Assembly (NCBI GenBank): GCA_963682175.1
Contig: OY821786.1
Coordinates: forward strand, 30,373,501 to 30,437,500
From: Triglochin maritima
Lineage: Eukaryota > Streptophyta > Magnoliopsida > Alismatales > Juncaginaceae
Direction of reading: 5' to 3'
Length of the DNA: 64,000 bases
Part shown: positions 10,190 to 19,603 of the stretch, piece by piece
Layout: the number at the start of each line of letters is the position of its first letter
Numbering within the stretch: position 1 is the stretch's first letter
The notes under the pieces: generated by a model
What the model was told of the DNA's origin: nothing
Database searches by the model: none
What the model saw: only the letters and a program-made list of their open reading frames with translations
Made by a program: the position numbers and the translations under genes

Positions 10190-12359
10190 TGTAGGATTTC
10201 GTGTCCCTATGCATGTATATTTTTTAAAATTTTAATACAACATACAAGATCGATTTTCATACTTTCAACATTTTTATGTACATAGTTTTGTGATTATTCT
10301 AATAACATGCAATCCTACATTTATTAAAATAAATCACAAAGGTAGAATCATACCTAAAGGTTCTCTAAAACCTTCTTGAAGATTCGGAGTCGCGTTGCCC
10401 GTTGAATCGTCCACAGATTTGTCTCCGAGTGTTCACCAAACTCTAAACAAAGTTAGAGAGAAAGGAGCTAGTCGATCAATCTCTAACAAGGTTTAGAATC
10501 AAGCTAATTACCCTTCTTCAAGCTCCTGAGAATCTTATCTCCAAAACTTAAATTTACTAAGAGATTTTCGTGGTGATTAGGGAGAGATTAATGAGAGAAA
10601 CAATTTTGCATTAGTTGTTAAACAAGTAGGAGTAGGGGTCCTTTTATAGTCTCCCAAAACATCCTTATCAAGAGCTATTATTTAGCCATGATCTCTTGCT
10701 TATTTTGTCCTAAAATTAATCTCTAACTTCCACATAATCACCCAAAAAAACGTTTTAATTAAATATGGAATTAATCCACCCATGATTTAATTAATCTCTT
10801 AATAATTCAGGCAAAATTGTTCTTGTTCAGTAGACCGAGTATTATTCGGTCAACCGAACCATTCGGTTATAACACGTGTTCGGTGCACTGTGCGCTAGAC
10901 GGTCGACCGAATCCGTATGAGAAAAATTCCCTGGAAGAATTCGGACAAACCACGTCTTTTACTCGATCGACCGTTGACCCACCAAAATCACTCCACGGAC
11001 ATAGTCATCGGATGACCATGTCACCTTCGGTCAACCGAAAATACTACTTCCCGATTGACCGTGCACACTCGGTTAACTCAACCCGATTGTCCAGGCACTC
11101 CAGAAAATTTCGGTCAACCAATTGCGCTTACTCGTTCCCTATTCGGTTAACCGATCCGAAGATACCCTGGTCGACCGAACCATGAACGGTTCACCGTGTT
11201 TGACCCCGATTTTACCTTTGTCAAATTTTGGATTTATTTCCAACAAAATTTGATCTTTTGGGGTTTTTAGCAATTCACATCCTATATATATCATCATATG
11301 TAATATTAAATTATTACACCCCATAATATATACCTCATATGAATTTATTATGATTCTGATTATGTCAATTCTCATGACATATTGATTTTAATTAATTCAC
11401 CACATGTGTCATATTTTTACATGAAACCTGACACGTCATACGAACTTAAAATCAACCTCTTATTTCCCAGTTTTGTGGTGTGACCTATAGGAGGATCTAA
11501 GCCAAATTGACAGCGATATTAAACACTTAATATCTCAAACTATAAGTGGTATCTAGCTACACATTATAGTTACCCAATTAGCATAGATGTCTTTGTTCCA
11601 CCCGAACCAAAACACGATCCATTTAGTGATGTAAGTGCACCACTTGTGTCCGTCCCTTGCCTCATGATATTAAGAATATATACAATGTAGAAATGTGTCA
11701 TCTTTGTATTATATTCATTTCTTGATCTCTTTAAGCTAATTATAACTATGTAACTTAACTCAAGTTACATTGTGCACATTATAATTTTGCTTTATCAAAG
11801 GGCCCACTAATATCATCACTCAATTAAGAGGGGCAATGATAATCGTTTGACTAGCTATCTTTTCCACCACAAGTCATGCTCAACCAACTATTTCCTTTAT
11901 CACTATACTCATTGATAGCTTTTGACAATAATCAAATTAAGCACTTCTTGAGTGAAAAGATATAAGTCTCATATCTTAGGATCCAAGACACAGTAAAAAC
12001 ATTAATGACACGAAACACGATTTCATCATGTTTTGGTTGTTAGATCTATTCAATATATAAAAGTAATTTTTTCCTCTTTTATATACTCGTGTCGTCAATT
12101 ATTTGTAGAGATACAACAATCGATGACCAACACGACAACCTTATCTCGGTAATTAATGTTCCATGTTAATTACCATGATTGTGAATAACTTTTGATATAT
12201 GTAAACCATTATCTTTTAGAGCTCTACGGTTAAGGATCAAGCGCCTCTTCCTTAACACTTCCAAAAGACGAATACCATAATCAAGGAACAAAATGTTTGC
12301 ACATTCAATTCATAATAATTGACATATAAAAGTAAAACTTTTAGAACACATTCCTTTCA
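10190..12359 (-). repeat. Copia-1 5' LTR
   Basis: 2170 bp, running on the minus strand from TGAAAGG (12359) to CCTACA (10190). The first 310 bp align with the start of copia-2 at 53552. The best TATA box on the minus strand is CTATAAAAGG at 10649-10640, followed by a pyrimidine-rich leader, which gives a U3 of about 1.7 kb. A field of palindromic decamers (10828-11196) lies 180-560 bp upstream of that TATA box. Confidence 0.8.
10828..11196. promoter_or_regulatory. Field of CGGTNNACCG palindromes in the copia-1 U3, 19-bp pairs
   Basis: Decamers matching or close to CGGTNNACCG start at 10828, 10847, 10881, 10900, 10964, 11009, 11028, 11052, 11070, 11111, 11144, 11168 and 11187. Four pairs are exactly 19 bp apart (10828/10847, 10881/10900, 11009/11028, 11168/11187) and one is 18 bp apart (11052/11070). 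Full-length versions extend to TTCGGTNNACCGAA. The position upstream of the TATA box suggests protein-binding sites that activate or silence the LTR; the function is inferred. Confidence 0.65.
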
Positions 12360-12360
12360 G

Positions 12361-12918
12361 TTAGTGGGGCCAGCGCTCGTGCAGATGTATGCAGAGAATG
12401 TGGATGTGATCAGGAGGAGATTGGCCACAGCATAGAGCAGGCAGAAGAGTTATGCCGACAGACGTAGACGGGCGTTGAGCTTTGAGGTTGGTGACCACGT
12501 GTTTCTGAAGATCTCCCTAGCTCAGGGAGTGATGAGGTTTGGGAAGAAGGGGAAGCTCAGTCCGAGATATGTCGGGTCGTTTGAGATCCTAGACCGAGTC
12601 GGAGAGGTTTCCTACAGGATTGCATTGCCACCGCAGTTTTCGGGTCTTCACAACGTCTTCCATGTATCGATGCTGAGGAAGTACGTTGCAGATCCAGCTC
12701 ACGTGATTGAGATTGCAGTACCAGAGATCCAGCAGGACTTCTCGCTCGAGGAGAGACCGATCGAGATCGTGGATCGCATGGATCATCAGCTCAGGAGGAG
12801 GACCATTCCGATGGTGAAGGTCCGGTGGCAGCATCACAGTGAGCGTGAGGCCACCTAGGAGATCGAGGAGGAAGTTCGAAAGCAGTACCCGGAGCTTTTC
12901 GGTGAGTTGTTGTTTTGA
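12361..12918 (+). pseudogene. Gypsy-1 integrase C-terminal region
   Basis: Read in one frame to the stop at 12916-12918, this is the C-terminal part of a gypsy polyprotein: the ADRRRR basic patch, FEVGDHVFLKISLAQGVMRF, KLSPRYVGSFEIL, GLHNVFHVSMLRKY, then a chromodomain-like tail with VRW and an end KQYPELFGEL. It carries two nonsense codons, TAG at about 12433-12435 (expected Gln) and TAG at 12856-12858 (expected Trp). Both can come from C-to-T changes, as in methylated, silent elements. Copia-1 removed everything upstream. Confidence 0.85.
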
Positions 12919-12938
12919 TTTCGGGACGAAATCCTTTT

Positions 12939-12950
12939 AAGGAGGGTGGA
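12939..12950 (+). other. Gypsy-1 polypurine tract
   Basis: AAGGAGGGTGGA follows the integrase stop and directly precedes the LTR terminus TGTTAAG at 12952. The flanking phrase CGGGACGAAATCC is typical of this gypsy group. Confidence 0.7.
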
Positions 12951-13435
12951 TTGTTAAGTCCCTAACCCCTGTTTAGGGCTAATCCCGCGATTAGTGGATT
13001 TTGCATGGGGAAGGAGGGACGGAATAGTGGTTGGTTGTGTGGTGTGATGGAGTAGGAGTGTAGGGTGATGGGTTGGTTGGGTTTTGTGCTTGATTAAGAG
13101 AAAAACCACACTCATCTCTCACTCTCTCTCACTCTTGCATTCTCTCACATTCTCTCTTCCTTTCCGACGAACCAGGCATGACTGAGGAGACTCCGGCGTG
13201 AGGCGCGAAGGTCGTCGTGCGAGGAGGCGCGCGTGCGGTTGCGGACCGGAGGTGGTGTCTTTAGTTCTCCGGAGGGAGTCGTCGATCGCTTTGTAGAGGT
13301 ATGTCGGCTTCTTAGTGTGATTTTGTGGTTCACCCTCGTGGGAGGGTTGTGTTGGTCGATCGGGGGAGGTCGGAGACCTCTCCGGCGACATGTTTTGCGT
13401 AAATCCTCTGGTGGCGCGAGGTTGAAGACGATCAA

Positions 13436-13604
13436 CGGTCGACCGGGTTCCTTTGGGCGGTCGACCGATGTAGTGTTTTTACCCGACTTTAACCATCACC
13501 GGTCGAACGATGCCTTGTGGCGGTCGACCGGTAGTGCGTTTTGCTGGTGAGTTAGGATTGCCTGTCGTGTTTCGGTCGACCGGTTCCTTGGGTTCGTTCG
13601 ACCG
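13436..13604. promoter_or_regulatory. CGGTCGACCG pairs, first block, gypsy-1 LTR
   Basis: Decamers start at 13436/13458 (22 bp apart), 13500/13521 (21) and 13573/13595 (22). The centre is CG in most copies, giving a full palindrome containing GTCGAC; one partner is often CGTTCGACCG or CGGTCGAACG. The solo LTR is inserted 9 bp after this block. Confidence 0.6.
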
Positions 13605-13612
13605 GAACATAA

Positions 13613-15125
13613 TGTTAGGATCTATGACCCTCTAATCGATAGAAAAATGCGGAATTAAAAATATTAATCGAAGGATTAAGGAAGAGACAATTGCAAACCA
13701 CAAATTCGTCGACACCGGAGTTTAGAGAGGTTCGGTACCCACACCCGGGTCCTAGTCCTCCTCGCAAGCCTCGCTCGATCCCCCGAGCCTCGCTTACGGT
13801 TCCACTAACCGATCTCCATTCCGGGCCGAGACCAACGCCGTTTACAACACCGAGCCTCGCGAACAACCTCGCCTCGCTCGTGTCTCCTCTCACAACCCGA
13901 GAGGGAGCTTCCTCGAAGCTTTACAACTTGGTGATTCTTGAATAAGGAATTGGAATCACAATCTAACTAACACTCTATACTTGAGCACACTTGGATATGA
14001 TATGGAATTGGATATGCAAGTGGTGAAGTTTAGGCTTGAGTGTTGTGGATTGAGAGCTTGAAGATGGAGAGGATTTGGCTTTGAGTATTGGATAGATAGG
14101 AAGTGTTTAAGATGTCCAAAGCAACCAAATGAGGTCCTATTTATAAGCCTTCAAGCTCATCTAGCCGTTTGGGAGTTGGTGGGGAATGGACCAATGAGAA
14201 AGCAAGATGTGACTTAAGCTCGGCCAGAAATCGAGACAGATTCGGTCGACCGTTATCCACACGGTAGTCCGAAACATTGGTCTGAACAAAGAACTCGGTT
14301 GACCGATTATGTATCGGATCACCGTTCACCAACCTGCAGTAGCTTTTATCTATTTAGCCCTAATTAAATTCGGTTCACCGAAGTCCATTCGGTTCACCGT
14401 TCCAAGGTGGACAGTAGAATTGATTGGGCTCTGATCTACTCAAGTTCGGTTGACCGTGTCTACTTCGGTATACCGAAGTAGCGCGGGAATTGCGCTGACA
14501 AAGCGTGGGAGATTGGTTTACCAATAACGGTCAAGTTAAATAGCCGTTGGTCTCCTAAAGCAATATGATTCGGTTGACCGAATGAAGTTCGGTGTACCGA
14601 ATATGGATAAGTCAATTTGGCTTTAGGTCAAGATTTAAATACGACTGTTGGAGCAAAGTCCAAAACCGGTCCAGGCTAATTCGGTCTACCGAAGGCGGTT
14701 CGGTATACCGAGGTGGTTATTCCAGGGAACACCTAAAGGATTCTACACGGTTGACCGCAAGGTGTTCGGTGGACCGAACTCTACAAGATTCGGTTTACCG
14801 AGAAGGGTTCGGTTAACCGTGGGGATACGGGACAGAATCCTAATGTGCTCAAGTTTACATTAATCTTTAGGACTCAAATTATACTACATTACATATTGGT
14901 CCAAAGCTTGATTACATGTCTTGAGTCTTTATCTTCTTGACCCCAAGCTCCTTAGCTTGATTCTTCATCAACCTATTAAGAATATCGCAAGTACACGAAT
15001 ATATATGCAATGCATGTATTCATGTTTGCTTACTTTGATTGTCTAGGTTGATTGATTAAATATAGATTAAGATTAGATTACTTAATCATCAAAACTAAAT
15101 AAAGATTAAGGCTAAAAAGCCAACA
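13613..15125 (-). repeat. Solo LTR, probably copia type, with 5-bp target duplication
   Basis: 1513 bp with termini TGTTAGGATC and AGCCAACA on the plus strand. CATAA is duplicated at 13608-13612 and 15126-15130. Orientation is taken as minus: that strand reads TATAAATAGGACC at about 14146-14134 and ends ATCCTAACA, as many copia LTRs do. No internal domain or second LTR is adjacent, so it is most likely left from LTR-LTR recombination. It sits in the middle of the gypsy-1 palindrome field. Confidence 0.85.
14243..14819. promoter_or_regulatory. Eight pairs of CGGTNNACCG palindromes, all 19 bp apart, in the solo LTR
   Basis: Decamer starts: 14243/14262, 14296/14315, 14371/14390, 14447/14466, 14571/14590, 14682/14701, 14748/14767 and 14791/14810, each pair exactly 19 bp apart. 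All 16 keep the outer CGG and CCG, and 14 of 16 fit CGGTNNACCG. The central dinucleotide is free (CG, TG, TC, AT, GT, CT, GG, TT, TA). Distances between pairs are irregular (43-124 bp), so this is not an ordinary tandem repeat. The field lies 100-680 bp upstream of the minus-strand TATA box. It reads like sites for a dimeric DNA-binding protein arranged in twos. Confidence 0.75.
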
Positions 15126-15153
15126 CATAAGTGTACTTGATGAATCTACATGC

Positions 15154-15435
15154 TGTTTGACCGATTTATATATCTTGTTCGACCATTATATGACGTAGAC
15201 GTTTAGGATGACCCTGGTAGTTTTCAGTCGACCGGGACCCCTGAGTCGGTCGACCGAATAGACTTGTTGATTTTGACCAACTCCAAATTTTGACCTCGTG
15301 TTCGGTCGACCGGTTTTAGACTGTTATTCGACCATTTGGACTTAAGTGACGCACAGAATAGTTCAACCGTTGTAGACTTTCGGTCGACCGAACCTATTAG
15401 GGACGGTCGACCGGTTAGCCTTTTTCGATCAACCG
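15154..15435. promoter_or_regulatory. CGGTCGACCG pairs, second block, gypsy-1 LTR
   Basis: Starts at 15154/15176, 15225/15247, 15303/15325, 15360/15381 and 15404/15426, with spacings 22, 22, 22, 21 and 22 bp. The second member is often degraded (TGTTCGACCA, TATTCGACCA), but the register is kept. Before the solo LTR inserted, this block was continuous with 13436-13604. Confidence 0.6.
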
Positions 15436-15730
15436 TTTGTGTGCAGAACTGAATTCCTGGTCCTTGTGTTGTGTCAACTCTAACCACGGAAACTCGTGTC
15501 CTCGCTTAGAGCGTAAGCCAGGAGGTGACGGCAGGTACGTGCTCGTACCGCCCAGGGACCGCCGTGTGGAAGAGTGTGGACACTTGGGTCGCGTCACCTC
15601 TGTATGGGACGTGGTGTGACGTGTCGTTGGCTTACTCTCTGATGAGTAGCAGACCTGAGGGATCGTGGATCCCAATGCGTGTGACGCATGGCTCGTGGAG
15701 CATGATGACCCTGCAGACTACGGTCTGGAC

Positions 15731-15920
15731 CCGTCCGATGTTGTGTCGGACGTATGTTGTACCGCCGAGGTTGTACCGGCGATGCCGCCTGAGGTTTTTG
15801 CCGGCGATGATGGTGCCGACGATGTTCCGGCTTGTGGTTGTGCCGTCCGATGTTATGTCGGACGTATGTTGTACCGTCGATGTTGTGCCGACGATGCTGC
15901 TGATGTTGTGCCAACGATGA
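15731..15920 (+). repeat. Diverged tandem repeat with 7-bp-stem hairpins in the gypsy-1 LTR
   Basis: CGTCCGA-tgttgtg-TCGGACG at 15732-15752 recurs as CGTCCGA-tgttatg-TCGGACG at 15844-15864, 112 bp later. Between and after them, GATGTTGTGCCGACGATG-like stretches repeat. Open frames across this block come from the repeat and are not genes. Confidence 0.55.
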
Positions 15921-18244
15921 TCCCCGATTGGGCACCTATCCTGGGATGTTGACCGACCGGGCTACGGCTCCGTCGAAGGTGGTGTAGACCACGTGGTTTC
16001 TTGCGCGGAAGTGCGGACGCTCCTCACTAATCCCTTAGGCTCGTGTAGTCGCATGTGGGGGAACGCGTCGTGTGCTGTCCGTAAGACCGTATGTGCCTAC
16101 GGTAGGTTTCCGAGGGAGACCCGTTGTTGTTGCTGGACGGATGTCCTTGTGGACCCTGTTGAGGGTCGTTGTTGTTGGACTGAGGTCCCGTTTACCCTTG
16201 GAGGGATTTAATGCATTGCAGATGTGATATGACATGCCACTGATATGACATGCCACTAGTATGATAGGTTCATTTACCGTACTATTGCATGCATATAGGT
16301 GAGCTTAGCATACGGGGTTTCATAATGGGAAACTCAGACATCGTTGTTTGATTCATGTTTCAGGACCGCAGTAGATCCTGTCGGGTGGTGACAGCGGGCA
16401 CACACATTTTGGGGTCAGGATCCTCTTCGGACTCTTCGAGGTCATCGTGATTGCTTGTACCTGTCTTTTCATTGTATTGTTGTAATCACGTCTTTTGACA
16501 AACTCTGTTGTATTATTGGTGCACCGACTGTTGATTTATCTGAGTAACATTCCCGTTGATGAGTTTGTTCTGATAATCTCTTGATTGTTTAAATTTTTAA
16601 ATTTCCGCTGTTTCGGGATGTTACACTTGTAGCCTTTGTTTTAGTTGAAAGTAAGAAGCCAGATAAAACATGCTTGTTCCAAGAATCCAAAGTATTGACA
16701 GTGAACTTCGAACATTGCCCTCAACAATTATGTTATGATTGGGTGTCCCTATGTATTTACAACATTTCTACCTTAATCACGCCCATCAACAAGTTGTATT
16801 TACCATAATACTCTTATATTTTACTATTTTTATTAGATAAAATTTTAAACTAGAAATTAATATTTTACGATATTTATTAGATAAATTTCATATACATTGT
16901 TTTATGATAATTTTTGATATTAGAAAGTAAACACAAACATTTCTACATTAGTAAATATTCTACCTTAGTAAAAAAATCACATCATATCTTACAATAGTAA
17001 TCTAATAACAATATAAATTTAAATCTAGGGGCATACTGATCATTTAACATTTAGAATCTTGAGCAAAAAAAATCCATCCAAACGAATTTTGATTCTTTTA
17101 AGAATCATGATTCTTATATTTTCACTTAGAATCTGAATTCTCACAAGAATTCAATCCAAAAGGACCCTAAATGCACTACTTTTGGTTCTCTCTGATTCTA
17201 TTCAAATTGGAGAGGAAAGAGAATCTCCCTCCAACAACATTCGCTTTTGGGTCCGACAAATCACGACGACGTTCCTCCTCCAAGCAACCAGGGCCTTGAG
17301 ATTTTTGGTTGAAGTAAAAAGTTGTTGTTTTTGGGTGCTGTAGCTAGACCGAATTCGGAAAGAAGATGGGTACATGATGAGGAATTTCAGTGAAAGATTG
17401 GGGTGAAATTGGTCCGAAAAAAGTAACTTGATGCCCCAAACTAGAGAAGCTCAAAAAACTCCTCTGGTGAGCTCCCAAAACCAAGTGAAAATGCTACTTT
17501 TGATGAGGGCACTGGGAGCTGGTAGGATTTGGGAGCCAGAGGGTGTCGTCAAAACATTGTAGCGGTTCCCAGGGGTTGAAGAATCCAGAAACCCTGGTAT
17601 CCAAACAAACCATTAGTTACCAAGAAATAGAAAAAAATTGTAAGATATATTGGGATTCGTGACCTAAGCAAAATATCGGATTGAAAAAGACAATTGAGGT
17701 TTACAACTATATAAACGACCTATACAAAAATGGTCAAATGTGAATCTCGAACCTAAATGTCATTCCTCGCTTCATAGGTCCTAATAACTACTATTATACG
17801 ACTACAAACTTACATAGTAATGATGTTTCAAATAGTAAGGATTTGAAAGATGTAATGGTGATTAATTGTTTTATTGCAATAAAAATATAAAATGTGTCTT
17901 GTTCATCTAGAGTTGTACCATTATGTGTCAACTGAACTTACGATGACGAATTATGACAAAGCGACATTTCATTGAATAATGTTTTAGCTAAAGGTATCAG
18001 CTTAATTGTGCTCTAATCCAAGTTTATGTTTACAATGACAGTTTAATGTTCGCCAACCCCTTTGAAGATTTCAAAATTAAAGAAATTTTTACAGGAAAAA
18101 CCATAAAAAACATAGGCAAAACAACTTCTGAAACAAACTTGTAGAAAAATTGGTCAAATACATAGTCCTTTAAAAGTAAAAAGATGGTGTGGACCAATTT
18201 CTCAACAAGTTTTTGCCAAATTCACCTCCAAAACTTAAATGCTC

Positions 18245-19145
18245 CGTCCCAATCATTAACTCAAAGCTTGAATAGAAACAAACAAATCAAAAACTCCAAA
18301 GTACATAAACAACTCCAACTGCTATGATCCAACAATCAACCTTTTACACTCACCTAATATGCCTCTTTTGTCCCACACAACAATAAAAGTCAAACACATG
18401 CAAACATGGTAAAAAAAAATCCCCTGAAAAATTTGAATTTCGTGCGAAATATGAACCACTACGTGATCACATAATTGGCTTAATCAAAGGGTATATATAT
18501 GCTAAAGGAGATTAAAACAATCCGTCGTATCATTATATGTATTATCATAAATAATGAGTGATTCAGCACACACATTCTAATTTGGGCTTCATTTACCTAT
18601 TTTTTCAAAAAACAAAATGGCAAGGAAAAGAAGAAATAATAAGTTTCATAGAAGCACATTTCATAATCCGTTTTGGTAATCTTGACGATTTGATTAATTC
18701 TTTTGACAAAATGATGGTTCCATAGAAGTCGTCTGTTTGAGTTTATTAGTAAATAAAAAATCACTTGTTCCAAGGTTTCTACATGTAAAACTCGAAATAT
18801 AAAATAAAAAAAATCACTTGTTTCGTTATCTCTAGTTGCAAATTTTGAGGATCTTGTGGTTTCTAACTTTTCAAATACATCAAAATGAAAGGCATAAATA
18901 AATTAACAGTTCAATTTTTCATTTAAAAAATTTAAAATAATTATTTAAGTCATAGATAACTAAAATTCCCAAGCACCAGCTCCAAACTTTGAGACCCTTA
19001 AAGACAGACAAACAAGTTAGAAGAAACTCCGAAGCACATAAACAACTCCAAATGCTATGATCCAACAACCAATAATCAAACTTTTCACCCACCTAATATG
19101 CCTCATCTGACCCAACACAATAAAAGTTAAATCACTGCAAACAAC
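18245..19145. repeat. Diverged direct repeat pair of about 150 bp
   Basis: The block with ACATAAACAACTCCAA, GCTATGATCCAACAA and CACCTAATATGCCTC occurs at about 18245-18400 and again at about 18960-19145. The intervening 560 bp is unrelated AT-rich DNA. It may be the ends of an old non-autonomous element; no inverted termini were found. Confidence 0.5.
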
Positions 19146-19533
19146 CCTACATGTTTTCCCTAGATTAGATTCTCATCTAGACACATAATGTGGGTTTTGT
19201 TGCATTGATTTCAAGAGACACATTATTTCCCTCATCAACCCAATGCATATGTCCCAAAACTTTAATGATTAAATACCATGATTAGCCTTCCCAATGCTTG
19301 CACGTTCAAGTCACTACCCACGCAAAAATGATATGATAATTGAATATATGTGGTAAACCAATGTCAACAGGGTTGGCCATTGTGTCAACTACCAAATTGT
19401 CCTCATTCTTCTTGGGGAAATACAAGAAATAGATACTTGCAAAAAAAAACACACAAGAAATGGAGTCAATCTCGCTCATCATCTTGGGCTTTAAGTGGCA
19501 TGTGGTGGATGTAATTATCAAGGTGGCATGGAG

Positions 19534-19603
19534 ATGTGTTCTTCATTTAATCCTAATTTGGTATACCCATGTGTTCTTCATTTAATCCTAATTTGGTATA
19601 CCC
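19534..19603. repeat. 35-bp tandem duplication, two exact copies
   Basis: The unit starting ATGTGTTCTTCATTTAATCC occurs at 19534-19568 and 19569-19603 without a visible mismatch, so the duplication is recent. Confidence 0.85.

Larger units (their letters stand above)
4729..12359 (-). mobile_element. Copia-1, Ty1/copia retrotransposon, 3' end removed by the Athila-like insertion
   Basis: Read on the minus strand from 12359: a 5' LTR of about 2.17 kb (12359 to 10190), a tRNA-iMet primer site, a 1.5-kb leader, then gag, protease, integrase, RT and RNase H down to 4729. The insertion point at 12359/12360 splits the gypsy-1 integrase. The LTR start (TGAAAGGAATG on the minus strand) was confirmed by alignment with copia-2 at 53552. 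The 3' LTR is not in the window; it should lie beyond the Athila-like element to the left. Confidence 0.85.
12952..16625 (+). repeat. Gypsy-1 3' LTR, interrupted by a solo LTR
   Basis: It begins TGTTAAGTCC after the purine tract and ends GGATGTTACA at 16625. Without the 1513-bp solo LTR and its 5-bp duplication it is about 2.16 kb. The end, and the segment before it (TTAGCATACGG, then GGAAACTCAG), match the gypsy-2 LTR at about 62560-62885, so the two are of one family. A CT-rich stretch at about 13105-13160 may mark the start of the transcribed leader. The LTR holds eight pairs of palindromic decamers and a hairpin-bearing tandem repeat. Confidence 0.8.

Noticed and set aside
10817..11185. 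122-codon plus-strand open frame
   Set aside because: It lies across the palindrome field of the copia-1 LTR; the RST-, SVN- and STE-type words come from translating the repeated motif, not from a protein.
13119..13550. Overlapping open frames of about 90-105 codons
   Set aside because: They are inside the gypsy-1 LTR leader, on both strands at once, with no recognisable domain.
14243..14819. Hairpin formation between members of each 19-bp pair
   Set aside because: The central dinucleotides of the two members are mostly not complementary, so RNA or cruciform pairing between them is not supported in this LTR.
13436..15435. Regularly spaced palindromes considered as a CRISPR array
   Set aside because: Plant nuclear DNA, degenerate 10-bp repeats, irregular distances between pairs and no cas genes.
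15525..15952. 131- and 95-codon open frames rich in Val, Asp and Cys
   Set aside because: They follow the GATGTTGTGCCGACG repeat in the gypsy-1 LTR and have no protein features.
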